Source: Pararhizobium sp. YC-54
GTDB taxonomy: Bacteria > Pseudomonadota > Alphaproteobacteria > Rhizobiales > Rhizobiaceae
Length of the DNA stretch: 64,000 nucleotides
Direction: 5' to 3'
NCBI RefSeq assembly: GCF_025847205.1
Contig: NZ_JAOYTH010000006.1
Location: forward strand, 124,001-188,000
Part shown: positions 39,218 to 50,919 of the stretch, piece after piece
Position numbering within the stretch: position 1 is the first letter of the stretch
How the letters are laid out: each line of letters opens with the position of its first letter
Notes under the pieces: generated by a model
Seen by the model: the letters and a program-made list of their open reading frames with translations, nothing else
The model's database searches: none
Told to the model about the DNA's origin: nothing
Made by a program: the position numbers and the translations under genes

Positions 39218-40177
39218 TCAATCGCCGCCAACCTGCCAAACGGAAACCAGACCGTCAAGAAACAACTTGTCCCGGCCCAGATTTTCAAGGGCGCCAAAAG
39301 ACGGAAAAGCGTCATATCCCAAGGATTTGACCAGCGCAGCGGCGGCCGATCCAAGCCCAAACGGCAACGACGAACTGGGCGCTTTCCACTCGATAACGTC
39401 CAACCCCTTGCCGACCTTGCGGCTATCGAGGAAGGCGCGGATCTCGTCCTCGCCACCAAGCTCATCGACCAGCTTCATCTGCAGTGCCTGGCGGCCTGTG
39501 AAGATGCGCCCGTCGGCAATCTGCAAGGCCTCTTCACGCGGCATCTTGCGGCGATCGGCGACGAGATCGACGAACCAGTTGAAGCTGTCATCGATCATCG
39601 CCTGGATCACCACCTTGGCCTCGTCGCTCGGCGGATGGAACGGGGACGGCTCGGCCTTCAGCGGCGCCGACTTGATCTCCTCAAGCGACACGCCGATCTT
39701 GTCCATCAGGGTTTTGATCTGCGGATACTGGAAGATGACGCCGATCGAACCGGTGATCGAGGTGTCGCCGGCCACGATGCGGTCGCCGGCAAGCGCAATC
39801 ATGTAGCCGGCCGAGGCAGCCAGCGTGCGCACATTGGAGACGACCGGCTTCTTCGCCGCGACCTTGCGGATGGCCTTGAACAGCACCTCGCCGCCATAGG
39901 TAGTCCCGCCCGGCGAGGAAATGGTGACGACCAAGGCCTTGACCGCGTCTGTTTCGGCGATGGTGTTCAGCCTCTCCAGCAGTTCGCGATCATCCTGGAT
40001 GATGCCGGAAATGTTGACGCGGGCGATATGCGGCTGGCTGAGCCCCGCCATTTTGCCCGCATCGGAATAGAAATAGACGGCGACGCCCGCGCAGAGCACG
40101 AGAGCAATGGACACGAGCCGCCAGAAACCGAGTTTCCGCCGAAGCTGGCGCCGATCGGCGATGGCAAGCTGATCCAT
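39218..40177 (-). CDS. sppA: Signal peptide peptidase SppA (S49 family)
   Basis: Membrane-anchored serine protease of 319 aa, the short single-domain SppA form. One N-terminal span is at about residues 14-36 (FWRLVSIALVLCAGVAVYF). The S49 domain has INISGIIQDDRELL, ISSPGGTTYGGEVLF and the nucleophile Ser in TLAASAGYMIALAGD, with a lysine general base expected in the DLVADRRKMPREEA helix. It degrades residual signal peptides or membrane fragments. It is divergent from lptC with 225 bases between the starts. Confidence 0.93.
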   Translation of the reverse strand: MDQLAIADRRQLRRKLGFWRLVSIALVLCAGVAVYFYSDAGKMAGLSQPHIARVNISGIIQDDRELLERLNTIAETDAVKALVVTISSPGGTTYGGEVLFKAIRKVAAKKPVVSNVRTLAASAGYMIALAGDRIVAGDTSITGSIGVIFQYPQIKTLMDKIGVSLEEIKSAPLKAEPSPFHPPSDEAKVVIQAMIDDSFNWFVDLVADRRKMPREEALQIADGRIFTGRQALQMKLVDELGGEDEIRAFLDSRKVGKGLDVIEWKAPSSSLPFGLGSAAAALVKSLGYDAFPSFGALENLGRDKLFLDGLVSVWQVGGD

Positions 40178-40402
40178 GATCTTTCCTCCTCTTCAAGGGC
40201 CACAGGGACACATCGTCCCTTACAAGAAACGCACGATTCAATAGCCGCAGCGCGGTCATGTTGTAACCCGGCTTGAACAAAATTCGCGCCTCCATTGTCG
40301 TGGAACAAAAAAATCTCCATATTCGCCGTCATTCACATCGCTTGGCAGGCATGGCATACGCGCTTTCGCGCCGCGATGTATTTTGGATAACGGATTTATT
40401 TC

Positions 40403-41071
40403 ATGCTGAATGACGTGCAATTTTCCGGCGCCCTGCCGCATTCAGGGCCGGTTCTCGCCGACGCCTATACCGTGGCTGCGCGCCATTCGCGCCGGGTCAG
40501 GCGGCTGAAAATCGTATTGCCCCTGATCGCGGTGCTGATCGGCGCCATTTTCGTTGCCGTTTCCGTGGTGCGGGCCTTTCTGCCGGAAAACCTGCAGATC
40601 GAGAACGCGACGATCGAGAACGGCAAGATCGTCATGCAGAACCCGGCGATTTCCGGACGCAACAAGCAGGACATCAGCTATTCGATGAAAGCAGCGCGGG
40701 CGCTGCAGGACATCGCCAATCCGGACATTATCACCCTTGAGACGATCCATGCGGAAATGCCCGTCAACGACACGCTGATCGCCACCGTCGAAGCGACCAG
40801 CGGCATTTATGACCGCGGACGCAATACGCTGGATATGAACGCCCCCTTCAGCATCACCATGAACAATGGGCTCATCGCCGATTTCGAAGCTGCCTATCTC
40901 GATATCAATGCTGGCGAGATGGAAACGAAGAAGCCGATTGCAATCAGCATGAACGGCGGTTCCATTGTTGCACAGTCGCTGAGAATGACGGATAAGGGAC
41001 GCATTGTTACATTTGAGGGCATGGTGAAGGTCGTCGTCGACCCCAAAACCATCCGTAAAACCGCCAACTAG
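40403..41071 (+). CDS. lptC: LPS export system protein LptC
   Basis: Bitopic LptC of 222 aa. A short cytoplasmic part is followed by one span at about residues 34-57 (IVLPLIAVLIGAIFVAV) and a periplasmic beta-jellyroll that receives LPS from LptB2FG and passes it to LptA. The periplasmic part shows the repeated amphipathic strands expected of the OstA fold. It is the first gene of lptC-lptA-lptB, 15 bases before lptA. The alphaproteobacterial type is longer at the N-terminus than E. coli LptC. Confidence 0.9.
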   Translation: MLNDVQFSGALPHSGPVLADAYTVAARHSRRVRRLKIVLPLIAVLIGAIFVAVSVVRAFLPENLQIENATIENGKIVMQNPAISGRNKQDISYSMKAARALQDIANPDIITLETIHAEMPVNDTLIATVEATSGIYDRGRNTLDMNAPFSITMNNGLIADFEAAYLDINAGEMETKKPIAISMNGGSIVAQSLRMTDKGRIVTFEGMVKVVVDPKTIRKTAN

Positions 41072-41086
41072 AAAACCGGTGCACAT

Positions 41087-41647
41087 ATGTCGGCCACTTC
41101 AGCCTTTTCCTTTCGGCTTGCCGGAACATTCATTCTCTTGAGCCTTTTTGCCAGTACTGCTGTCTCTCCTGCCGCCGCCCAGGCGACGACGAGCAAGATG
41201 AAGGGCATGCAGCTTTCCAATGACGAGCCGATCCAGATCGAGAGCGACAAGCTGGAAATCAAGGATGCGGAAAGCAAGGCCATGTTCGACGGCAACGTCA
41301 AGGTCGTTCAGGGAACGACGACGCTGCAGGCCGGAAAAATGGTGGTTTTCTACAAGAAGGGCGGCGGCTCGATTTCCGGCGGCAATGCCGAGATCGATCG
41401 TATCGAAGTGACCCACAAGGTGTTCCTGCAATCCGGCACACAGCAGGCGACCGCCGATACCGGCGAATTCAACATGACGGCACAGACTCTGGTGCTGAAG
41501 GGCAAGCAGGTCGTTCTGTCGGAAGGCAAGAACGTCTTTAGCGGCTGCCAGCTGAACGTCCAGATGGACACCGGCGAGGCACAGCTGGAGGCCTGCGGCG
41601 GCCGCGTCCAGATCCAGCTCGACCCGAAGTCGCAGAAAACGAACTGA
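41087..41647 (+). CDS. lptA: LPS transport periplasmic protein LptA
   Basis: Periplasmic OstA/LptA protein of 186 aa. The signal peptide is about residues 1-32, ending AVSPAAAQA. The jellyroll repeats begin at NDEPIQIESDKLEIKDAES and continue with AMFDGNVKVVQGTTTLQAG, the typical LptA pattern. It bridges LPS from LptC to LptD across the periplasm. It sits between lptC and lptB with short gaps (15 and 13 bases), clearly one operon. Confidence 0.93.
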   Translation: MSATSAFSFRLAGTFILLSLFASTAVSPAAAQATTSKMKGMQLSNDEPIQIESDKLEIKDAESKAMFDGNVKVVQGTTTLQAGKMVVFYKKGGGSISGGNAEIDRIEVTHKVFLQSGTQQATADTGEFNMTAQTLVLKGKQVVLSEGKNVFSGCQLNVQMDTGEAQLEACGGRVQIQLDPKSQKTN

Positions 41648-41660
41648 TGCAGACGCCGAC

Positions 41661-42470
<810 letters not shown>

Positions 42471-42874
42471 GGCGCAAGCGTTTATCGATGTGGTAAATGG
42501 CAACAGCGGTGGCAGGCAAAAACCTGCCGCTTTTGGAACAGGCCTCTTGACCGGGCGCCGGATTTACGCAATTTTTTTATGCGAGCAAGAATGCTGTAGC
42601 GCAACATTCTTTCGCGGCATCTGGATGCTCCTGCTTTCGACAGAGCCGCTCCGTATGCAAACGAGCCCGAAAACAGCCGTAATGGGCTGTTTTGTTCATT
42701 TTGGCGCCGATTGCATCAAAAATCCCCGGCGCTGCCGATATTCATCTTATTTCCCACTTTCGCTTGACCAAACCCCATTAATAAGCAATTTTTGGGCCAG
42801 TTGAAGAACTGGTACTTTCGCCCCTTGGAAAGATGAGGACCGGCTCGGAGAATTGAGGGGAGTTTCGCGTCCGA
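42471..42874. other. Intergenic region between lptB and rpoN
   Basis: 404 bases without a convincing gene. The first part is ordinary sequence with an AATTTTTTTATG stretch near 42570. A hairpin terminator is at 42670-42693. An AT-rich stretch before rpoN includes TTGACC near 42763 with AATTTT about 17 bases later, a weak candidate rpoN promoter. No small ORF or RNA gene was recognised. Confidence 0.5.
42670..42693. terminator. Terminator between lptB and rpoN
   Basis: AAAACAGCC, a 6-nt loop and GGCTGTTTT form a perfect 9-bp stem flanked by A and T runs, so it can work on either strand. It separates the lpt operon from rpoN by position. Confidence 0.75.
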
Positions 42875-44449
<1,575 letters not shown>

Positions 44450-44742
44450 GCGGTGCAAGCACGCGACCACAACCATTGAACAGGCCGGTTATCCCCGTTA
44501 TCCCGGTATGCAAGAGGGTTCGAGCCTCATATTTCGGTTTTCTTAACTGTTTCGTTGACTCTCGCAACAACCGGTAGTATGAGGCGGCCGCAATGGGCAC
44601 GGGCATAAAGCCTGCCGTAAGCATATCCCTTCCAAATCCAGGCCGTTCTGACGCAAAATTCTTTTGCGTGCGTGAAATGCTTGGATGACGGATGCGGTTG
44701 GAATAGACTGGCTGCGCAAATCACGAAAAGAGAGGAAACTCC

Positions 44743-45318
44743 ATGAGTGTGCGTGTATCCGGTAAACATATGGAAATCGGCGAAACGTTTCGTCTGCGGA
44801 TCGAAGACCAGATCGAACAAGCCGTAACCAAATATTTTGACGGAGGATATTCAAGCCAGGTCACTGTGGAAAAGTCTGGATCCCGTTTCAGCGCGGACTG
44901 CAAGATACACCTCGATTCTGGTGCGGCCTTGCAGGCAAGCGGCGAAGCGAACGACCCGCAAGCCGCATTTGACGCAGCGTCAGAACGGATTGCCAAGCGC
45001 ATCCGCCGTTACAAGCGGAAGCTCAAGGACCACCACAATGGCAACGGCCATGCTGGATTTGCTGAAGTAGCCTACACCGTAATGGATTCAGTGCCCGACG
45101 AAGACGATGAGCTTCCGGACAATTATGCACCGACGATCGTTGCGGAGAGTTCAAAACAACTGAAGACGATGTCAGTCGCAAACGCCGTGATGGCGCTCGA
45201 CATGACGGATGATCCCGTTCTGATGTTCCGTAGTCCTGGCAATGAACAGTTGAATATCGTCTATCGACGCAATGATGGAAACATTGGCTGGATTGATGCA
45301 GCCAATATCAAGGGCTGA
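44743..45318 (+). CDS. hpf: Ribosome hibernation promoting factor, long form
   Basis: HPF/RaiA-type protein of 191 aa. The N-terminal S30AE domain (SVRVSGKHMEIGETFRLRI...) blocks the decoding centre. The C-terminal domain (LMFRSPGNEQLNIVYRRNDG) dimerises ribosomes, so this is the long type that forms 100S particles alone. The start follows AGAGAGGAAACTCC. It lies 293 bases after rpoN, with TTGACT and TATGAG about 17 bases apart near 44554 as a weak promoter candidate, and ends at a strong terminator. Confidence 0.94.
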   Translation: MSVRVSGKHMEIGETFRLRIEDQIEQAVTKYFDGGYSSQVTVEKSGSRFSADCKIHLDSGAALQASGEANDPQAAFDAASERIAKRIRRYKRKLKDHHNGNGHAGFAEVAYTVMDSVPDEDDELPDNYAPTIVAESSKQLKTMSVANAVMALDMTDDPVLMFRSPGNEQLNIVYRRNDGNIGWIDAANIKG

Positions 45319-45323
45319 GTGGA

Positions 45324-45368
45324 TCCGTTCGAATGCCGGCTTGCCGGCATTCGAACGGACGCTTTTTT
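45324..45368 (+). terminator. Strong terminator between hpf and ptsN
   Basis: Positions 45324-45340 pair with 45343-45359 in a perfect 17-bp stem with a very tight loop, followed by a run of six T. It is only six bases after the hpf stop. ptsN therefore needs its own promoter or depends on read-through. Confidence 0.9.
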
Positions 45369-45495
45369 CCGGTGGTTTACGCATGGAAGACCGTTGACGG
45401 TCCGCCGGTAAAGCGCCGAGAGAAGGATGGATGGAGCCGCCGTCCGGCATTTTGCCGGGCACATGCGGCTCCTACATGCGAACGAGGACAAAAGA

Positions 45496-45960
45496 ATGGC
45501 ATTGGCAGGCTTGCTGCAGCAGAATGCGATACTTCCGGCCATGAAGGCCAATTCGAAGAAGCAGTTGCTTCAGGAATTGGCGGCAAAAGCATCCAAGATC
45601 ACTGATCTACCCGAACGGGAAATATTCGACGTCATTCTTCAGCGCGAGCGCTTGGGATCCACCGGTGTCGGCAACGGCATCGCTATCCCGCATGGCAAGC
45701 TTGGCCATCTGTCGTCGATCGTCGGTATTTTTGCGCGGCTGGAATCGCCGGTCGATTTCGAAGCGCTCGACGACCAGCCGGTTGACCTTGTCTTCCTGCT
45801 GCTCGCCCCCGAAGGCGCTGGCGCCGATCACCTGAAGGCACTCTCGCGGATTGCGCGCGTGTTGCGGGATCCGGACATGGTTGCCCGGCTGCGGGCAACG
45901 GATTCAGCATCGGCGATCTATACCCTCCTCAGCGACGACCAGGCCTCCAACGCGGCCTGA
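45496..45960 (+). CDS. ptsN: PTS-Ntr EIIA component (PtsN)
   Basis: EIIA-Ntr of 154 aa. The phosphorylated His is residue 66 in GNGIAIPHGKL, the position I recall for rhizobial EIIA-Ntr. It is the regulatory end of the PtsP-NPr-PtsN phosphorelay affecting potassium, nitrogen and carbon metabolism. The start at 45496 follows GAGGACAAAAG; the frame is open 69 bases further up, but that part has no family similarity. ptsP and the NPr gene are not in the window. Confidence 0.94.
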   Translation: MALAGLLQQNAILPAMKANSKKQLLQELAAKASKITDLPEREIFDVILQRERLGSTGVGNGIAIPHGKLGHLSSIVGIFARLESPVDFEALDDQPVDLVFLLLAPEGAGADHLKALSRIARVLRDPDMVARLRATDSASAIYTLLSDDQASNAA

Positions 45961-45970
45961 TCCAATCGCC

Positions 45971-46792
45971 TCAGTACAGTTTTTGCTGATTGAGGTGATC
46001 GATAAAAATGCGAAACAGCTCCGCCTGGCTGGAAATGGCCAGGCGCTTGTAGATGTTCTTGCGGTGGATGCGCACCGTGCCTTCCGAAATGCCGATGCTT
46101 TGCCCGATCGACGCATTGCTGTGACCCCGCAGGATAAGCCGCACGATGTTGCGCTGCTGCAGCGTCAGCCGGTCGGCGCATAGCCTGCCGAAAGCCTCCT
46201 CCATCAGATCATCCTGGCCAGCTTGCGGAAATACGCGGCTCGCCTCGCGCTTCCAGCTTGAGCGGATTGCCGCCTGTACGATCGGCTCATAGGCGCGCAG
46301 ATTTTCCAGTTCGGCATCGCTGAAGCCGGAATGGCCTTTGACGCGCATCAGCGAATAGGTGGCCGTGATGCCGCCCTCCAGCGGCACGAGAAAGCCGATC
46401 TCCTCGACCAGCGATCCAGATTCCGTCGATACACACGGGTGGACCTCGCGCGAGGTGCTGAACTGGGTGTCGAAGAAATCATCCGGTGCGAGATCGCGCA
46501 TCCGCCACAGCCCGGCCGGGTGACGATTGTTGCAGGCAACATAGAAAGGATCGAGCAGATAGGCGCCGCCGAGATAGGCGGCCCAGGCCCGTGGCGCCAC
46601 ATGCCGGGTGTAGCCGTCATGCAGCAAAAGCGGCCGCGCATCGTAGGGAAACACGAAGACCCCGGACAGATCGAAGACCGCCGCCCGGCGCAGCAGCGCA
46701 TCGAGCGCCTCGCCGAACCCCGGCATCGAGAGACCGTCTATCAGCGCGGCGATCTGGCGGGCTTCATCTGGCAGCAAAGGCGGGACTTTCAT
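45971..46792 (-). CDS. LuxR-type helix-turn-helix regulator
   Basis: Regulator of 273 aa with a C-terminal LuxR/FixJ helix-turn-helix (about 205-265; LTLQQRNIVRLILRGHSNASI and GISEGTVRIHRKNIYKRL, shown in two parts). The N-terminal 190 residues do not match a receiver domain, and I do not recognise them as an acyl-homoserine-lactone domain with confidence. No luxI gene is nearby, so quorum sensing is not supported. It is divergent from the SDR/lactone-oxidase pair with 91 bases between the starts and probably controls it. Its stop is 10 bases from the ptsN stop, convergent. Confidence 0.85.
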   Translation of the reverse strand: MKVPPLLPDEARQIAALIDGLSMPGFGEALDALLRRAAVFDLSGVFVFPYDARPLLLHDGYTRHVAPRAWAAYLGGAYLLDPFYVACNNRHPAGLWRMRDLAPDDFFDTQFSTSREVHPCVSTESGSLVEEIGFLVPLEGGITATYSLMRVKGHSGFSDAELENLRAYEPIVQAAIRSSWKREASRVFPQAGQDDLMEEAFGRLCADRLTLQQRNIVRLILRGHSNASIGQSIGISEGTVRIHRKNIYKRLAISSQAELFRIFIDHLNQQKLY

Positions 46793-46883
46793 TCTTCGGG
46801 TGATCTATCCCTTATGGGATATCGACAGCCCCGATTGCGTCAACAATAATCCTTGGAGAGGCAAAAGCACGAGGAGAACGGCA

Positions 46884-47651
46884 ATGGCAGGCAGACTTTC
46901 CGGAAAGACCGCGTTGATCAGTGGAGGCGCCGGGGGATGCGGCCTTGCCGCCTCACAGCTCTTTGCCCGCGAAGGCGCCCGCGTCGGTATCGTCGACCTG
47001 CCGCGCAGCAAGGGCGAAGAGGTTGCGGCCGCGATCCGCGCCGAGGGGGGACAGGCTGTTTTCGCACCCGCCGACGTCTCCGTTTCCACTGAGGTCAAAT
47101 CGGCGGTGAAAGCCGTCGAGGATGCATTCGGCGCGATCACCGTCCTCTTCAATCATGCCGGCATTCTGGCCGTTGGGCCGTTTCTCGAAACGGAGGAGGA
47201 CGAGTGGGACCGGCTGATGGCCGTCAATGTGCGCTCGATGTTCCTGATGACCAAGGCCGTGCTGCCGGGCATGCTGGCCGCCGGTGGCGGCAGCATCGTC
47301 TCGACCTCCTCGATCTCGGCCGTGGCGGCGACGCCGATGGAGGTGCTCTACGACACGACCAAGGGCGCCTGCCACATGTTCGCCCGGGCGATTGCGGTGG
47401 AATTCCGCGATCGCGGTATCCGCTCCAACGCCGTCTGCCCCGGCTTCATCGCCACTGACCACGGCAAGCGCGAACTGGTGGGCCTTGCCAAATACGGCGT
47501 CGATGTTTCCGACGCGGCGATCGCCGTCCAGCAGGGCCGCATGTGTGACCCGATGGAAGTGGCGCAGGCGGCCCTCTTCCTTGCCAGCGACGAGTCGAGC
47601 TTCGTCAACGGCACGCATCTTTTCGTCGATAATTGTTTTACGGCGATGTGA
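46884..47651 (+). CDS. Short-chain dehydrogenase/reductase
   Basis: Classical SDR of 255 aa. The nucleotide-binding loop is SGGAGGCG (residues 13-20), the catalytic Ser is in SIVSTSSISAVAA and the YxxxK motif is YDTTK. The family ending VNGTHLFVDNCFTAM is present. The start at 46884 follows GAGGAGAACGGCA. It overlaps nothing but is 23 bases before the lactone oxidase gene, so they form an operon. The substrate is not known; a sugar or polyol is suggested by the partner gene. Confidence 0.9.
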   Translation: MAGRLSGKTALISGGAGGCGLAASQLFAREGARVGIVDLPRSKGEEVAAAIRAEGGQAVFAPADVSVSTEVKSAVKAVEDAFGAITVLFNHAGILAVGPFLETEEDEWDRLMAVNVRSMFLMTKAVLPGMLAAGGGSIVSTSSISAVAATPMEVLYDTTKGACHMFARAIAVEFRDRGIRSNAVCPGFIATDHGKRELVGLAKYGVDVSDAAIAVQQGRMCDPMEVAQAALFLASDESSFVNGTHLFVDNCFTAM

Positions 47652-47674
47652 AGAACAAACGGGAGAACGGGACC

Positions 47675-48910
47675 ATGATGGAAGCAGGCGGGCATTGGCG
47701 CAACTGGGTGGGAAACCAATCGTGTATCGTCAGGCACCGGGGCGCACCCGACAGCGAGGCGGCTCTGGCGAATATGGTGCGTGAGGCGACCTCGAACGGG
47801 TTGAACGTGCGCTGCGCCGGTTCGGGCCACTCTTTCACGCCGGTGGCACTGACCAGCGGGCTGCACCTGACGCTCTCCGGCCTGCAGGGCGTCACCCATA
47901 TCGACACGGCGCGGAAGCGAGTCTCCGTCCATGCCGGCACGACGATCAACACGCTGGGCAAGGCACTGAAGCGCAGCGGCCTGTCGATGATCAACCAGGG
48001 CGATATCGACAGCCAGGCGCTGGCGGGTGCGCTAACCACGGGCACACACGGCACCGGCCTTAAACTCGGCAACATGGCGTCGCAGATCGTCGGCATGCGG
48101 CTGGTGCAGCCGGACGGCAGCATTCTTGCCATCGACGACAGCGAGCCTGACATGCTGAACGCCGCCCGCGTTTCCATCGGCATGCTCGGCGTCATCTCGG
48201 AAATCACGCTGCAGGTGATGGACAGCTACAATCTGCATGAGAAGCTATGGCGCTGCAGCTTCGACGAATGCATGGAGCAACACGACGATCTCGCCGCCAG
48301 CCACCGCCATTTCGGCTTCTTCTGGTGCCCCGTGCCGGAAAGCCGCCATTGCTACTGCCTGCCGGATACATCCTCCGTCTCGACAACCACAAGTCTCTCC
48401 GATGTCTGCGAGATGAAGACCATCGACATCACCGATCGGCCGCCGATGGAGAGTGCCTTCGAGAAGATCGCCTATTCCTCGGAAATCTATCCGATCGAGT
48501 ATGTGCCGAACTTCCACGAGCTGGAATATGCGGTGCCGGTCAAATACGGCAAGCAGGCCTGCACCGAAGTGCGCAAGCTGATGCTGGAGAAACACCCGAC
48601 CTGCATCTACCCGATCGAATACCGCTTCACCGCCGGCGACGGCGGCTGGATCAGCCCGTTCTTCGAACAGGATTCGATCACGCTGTCGGTCTCGGGCCAG
48701 CCGGGCACGGACTACTGGAACTATCTGAAGGATGTCGACGATATCCTGCGCCAGTTCGGCTCACGCCCGCATTGGGGCAAGCTGCATTTCATGGGTAGCG
48801 AGGACGTGACGGCGCTTTATCCACGCGCCGGAGATTTCCGGGCACTTCGAAACAAGCTCGATCCGGAAGGGCGGTTTTTGAACGACCATCTGAAGCAGTT
48901 GTTCGGGTAG
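47675..48910 (+). CDS. FAD-dependent sugar-1,4-lactone oxidase (ALO family)
   Basis: Oxidase of 411 aa. The N-terminal FAD domain has VRCAGSGHSFTPVAL, whose His in GSGHS is the residue that binds FAD covalently in this family, and ALTTGTHGTG. The C-terminal ALO domain ends with HWGKLHFMG, the conserved HWGK site. Members oxidise aldonolactones or polyols with O2, releasing H2O2. The start at 47675 follows GGGAGAACGGGACC, though the ATG at 47678 is equally possible. With the SDR upstream it may form a two-step sugar or polyol oxidation route under the LuxR-type regulator. The true substrate is unknown. Confidence 0.85.
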   Translation: MMEAGGHWRNWVGNQSCIVRHRGAPDSEAALANMVREATSNGLNVRCAGSGHSFTPVALTSGLHLTLSGLQGVTHIDTARKRVSVHAGTTINTLGKALKRSGLSMINQGDIDSQALAGALTTGTHGTGLKLGNMASQIVGMRLVQPDGSILAIDDSEPDMLNAARVSIGMLGVISEITLQVMDSYNLHEKLWRCSFDECMEQHDDLAASHRHFGFFWCPVPESRHCYCLPDTSSVSTTTSLSDVCEMKTIDITDRPPMESAFEKIAYSSEIYPIEYVPNFHELEYAVPVKYGKQACTEVRKLMLEKHPTCIYPIEYRFTAGDGGWISPFFEQDSITLSVSGQPGTDYWNYLKDVDDILRQFGSRPHWGKLHFMGSEDVTALYPRAGDFRALRNKLDPEGRFLNDHLKQLFG

Positions 48911-48931
48911 TTTCAAGCGTGTGGAGGGTCA

Positions 48932-49078
48932 CCCCCCTCTGTCACTCCGTGACATCTCCCCCTCAAGGGGGGAGATTACAGAGAGCCCGAATTCTACCGA
49001 CAGACGTTAGGTGAGCACAACGTTTGCGGCTCATCTCCCCCCTTGAGGGGGAGATGTCGGCGTCGCCGACAAAGGGGG
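48932..49078. repeat. Inverted pair of CATCTCCCCC-type rhizobial repeats
   Basis: The block 48932-48976 reappears inverted at 49031-49078, with shared cores CATCTCCCCCTCAAGG and CCTTGAGGGGGAGATG. About 54 unique bases lie between them. Each copy also holds its own small hairpin (TGTCGGCG/CGCCGACA in the right copy). This is a repeat type I recall as common in rhizobial intergenic regions. It sits between the convergent lactone-oxidase and grpE genes and may terminate both. Confidence 0.75.
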
Positions 49079-49109
49079 ATTCCGCGGCACAAAGCCAGCC
49101 GACCGAGCC

Positions 49110-49724
49110 TCAAACCGCCGGCGTTTCTTCCGCAGCCACGATCTTCGGGCCGCCCTTGGCGACGCCGACCATGGCGGGGCGCAGCACGCGTTCGCCGATG
49201 GTGTAGCCGGCCTGAACGACCTGGACGACGGTGTTGTTGGGGACTTCCGCATTCGGCACTTCGAACATCGCCTGATGGAAGTTCGGGTCGAACTTCTGGC
49301 CGACCGGCTCCAGTTTCTGGACGCCATGGCGTTCCAGCGCCGACAGCATCGCGCGTTCGGTCATTTCGACGCCTTCGATCAGCGCGTTGAAGCCGGCATC
49401 GCCTGCTTCGCGGGCTTCGGCCGGAATGGCATCGAGCGCGCGGCGCAGGTTGTCGGAGACGGCGAGCATATCGCGGGCAAAACCGGCGACGGAATAGGAT
49501 TTTGCATCCTTGACGTCGCGCGCGGTGCGGCGGCGCAGGTTGTCCATTTCAGCGGCAAGGCGCAGATAGCGGTCGCGCATGTCAGCGGCTTCTGCCTTGG
49601 CAAGCTCCAACGGATCCGGCTCGGAAACGGCTGTGTCGACCTGTTCAGCGGCGGCTTCGGCATAGGCGGCCGCTGCTTCGTCCGCGTTCGCTTCAGCACC
49701 GTGTTTGTTCATATCGTCGGTCAT
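49110..49724 (-). CDS. grpE: GrpE co-chaperone
   Basis: Nucleotide exchange factor for DnaK, 204 aa. An acidic/alanine-rich start precedes a long coiled-coil helix ([23 protein letters not shown]). The C-terminal beta domain has [12 protein letters not shown] and [23 protein letters not shown], both diagnostic. The start at 49724 follows CGGAGACCGTC; the frame is open 81 bases above it without similarity. It is downstream of hrcA in the same direction, the classic arrangement. dnaK is not in the window. Confidence 0.95.
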   Translation of the reverse strand: MTDDMNKHGAEANADEAAAAYAEAAAEQVDTAVSEPDPLELAKAEAADMRDRYLRLAAEMDNLRRRTARDVKDAKSYSVAGFARDMLAVSDNLRRALDAIPAEAREAGDAGFNALIEGVEMTERAMLSALERHGVQKLEPVGQKFDPNFHQAMFEVPNAEVPNNTVVQVVQAGYTIGERVLRPAMVGVAKGGPKIVAAEETPAV

Positions 49725-49839
49725 GACGGTCTCCGGAATGTCAACATGTCTAGGATTTGGTGTCGATATCGAGCTTTGAAGCCGAAAAATCAAGGGTGCA
49801 ATCAACCGCTGCCGGAAAAACCGGCCTTCTTCCGGCCGG

Positions 49840-50919
49840 TTATCGCGACAAACGTGACATCAGTTGCGCAGTATAGTCCACCATTGGCACGATGCGCGAG
49901 TAATTCAGCCGCGTCGGGCCGATAACCCCGACGGCTCCGACGATCTTGTCGTCGCCATCCTTGTAAGGTGCTACGATCAGCGACGAGCCGGAGAGCGAAA
50001 ACAGCTTGTTTTCCGAGCCGATGAAAATCCGCACCCCCGGCCCGCTTTCGGCCAGGTTGAGGATTTCGATCAGGCTGTCCTTCTTTTCCAGGTCATCGAA
50101 CAACATGCGAAGGCGATCGACATCCTCGGCACCGGCCAGTCCTTCCAGCAGATTGGCACGGCCGCGCACGATCAGCTGCGTCGGCTTGTCATCCGCCTCG
50201 CTGCCCGACCAGATGGCGAGGCCGCGCTCGACCAGGTCCTGGCTCAGCGTGTCGAGTTCGCGCCGCACGGTTTCCTTGACCTTCTCAAGCTGGCTGCGCA
50301 CTTCGGGCAGCGTCTGTCCGGCGAGATGGGCATTCAGGAAATTGGCCGCTTCCGTCAGTTGCGAGCTGGTAACGCCGGCCGGAAGCTCGATGATGCGGTT
50401 TTCCACCTGATCATGCTCGCCGACGAGCACCGCGAGCGCCTTGGTCGGCGCCAGCCGGACGAACTCGACATGCCGCAGCACCGGATCGTTCTTGGCGGTA
50501 ATCACCAGCCCTGCGCCGCGCGACATGCCCGACAGCATTTGGCTCGCCTCGGTCAGCAGCGCTTCAACAGGCTGGTCGCGGTCGGCGCGGCGCACATGCC
50601 GGTCGATCGAGGCGCGATCCTCGGCGGAGAGATCGCCCACCTGCATGAAGGCATCGACGAAGAAACGCAGACCATTCTGCGTCGGCAGGCGCCCGGCACT
50701 GATATGCGGGGAATAGATCAGGCCAAGGTCTTCGAGATCACTCATGACGTTGCGCACGGAGGCCGGTGACAGCGACATCGGCAGAATGCGCGACAGGCTG
50801 CGGGAACCGAGCGGTTCGCCGCTTTCCAGATAGCTTTCGACAATGCGACGGAAAATTTCGCCCGACCGCTCGTCGAGCGCCATCAGCCTGTCCCGCATTG
50901 CAGATTTGTCCAGCACCAT
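49840..50919 (-). CDS. hrcA: Heat-inducible transcription repressor HrcA
   Basis: HrcA of 359 aa, the GroE-sensing repressor that binds CIRCE sites. The N-terminal winged helix has [23 protein letters not shown] and the [11 protein letters not shown] segment. The C-terminus includes the HrcA signature [20 protein letters not shown]. No CIRCE inverted repeat (TTAGCACTC-N9-GAGTGCTAA) was found near its own start. It is divergent from rph, with the 448-base gap largely filled by palindromic element copy B. Confidence 0.95.
   Translation of the reverse strand: MVLDKSAMRDRLMALDERSGEIFRRIVESYLESGEPLGSRSLSRILPMSLSPASVRNVMSDLEDLGLIYSPHISAGRLPTQNGLRFFVDAFMQVGDLSAEDRASIDRHVRRADRDQPVEALLTEASQMLSGMSRGAGLVITAKNDPVLRHVEFVRLAPTKALAVLVGEHDQVENRIIELPAGVTSSQLTEAANFLNAHLAGQTLPEVRSQLEKVKETVRRELDTLSQDLVERGLAIWSGSEADDKPTQLIVRGRANLLEGLAGAEDVDRLRMLFDDLEKKDSLIEILNLAESGPGVRIFIGSENKLFSLSGSSLIVAPYKDGDDKIVGAVGVIGPTRLNYSRIVPMVDYTAQLMSRLSR

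Noticed and set aside
44505..44540. A GGTTCGAGCC stretch resembling a tRNA T-arm
   Set aside because: No matching acceptor, D or anticodon arms could be drawn around it.
45971..46792. Quorum-sensing LuxR/LuxI pair
   Set aside because: No luxI-type synthase in the window, and the N-terminal half is not clearly an acyl-homoserine-lactone domain.
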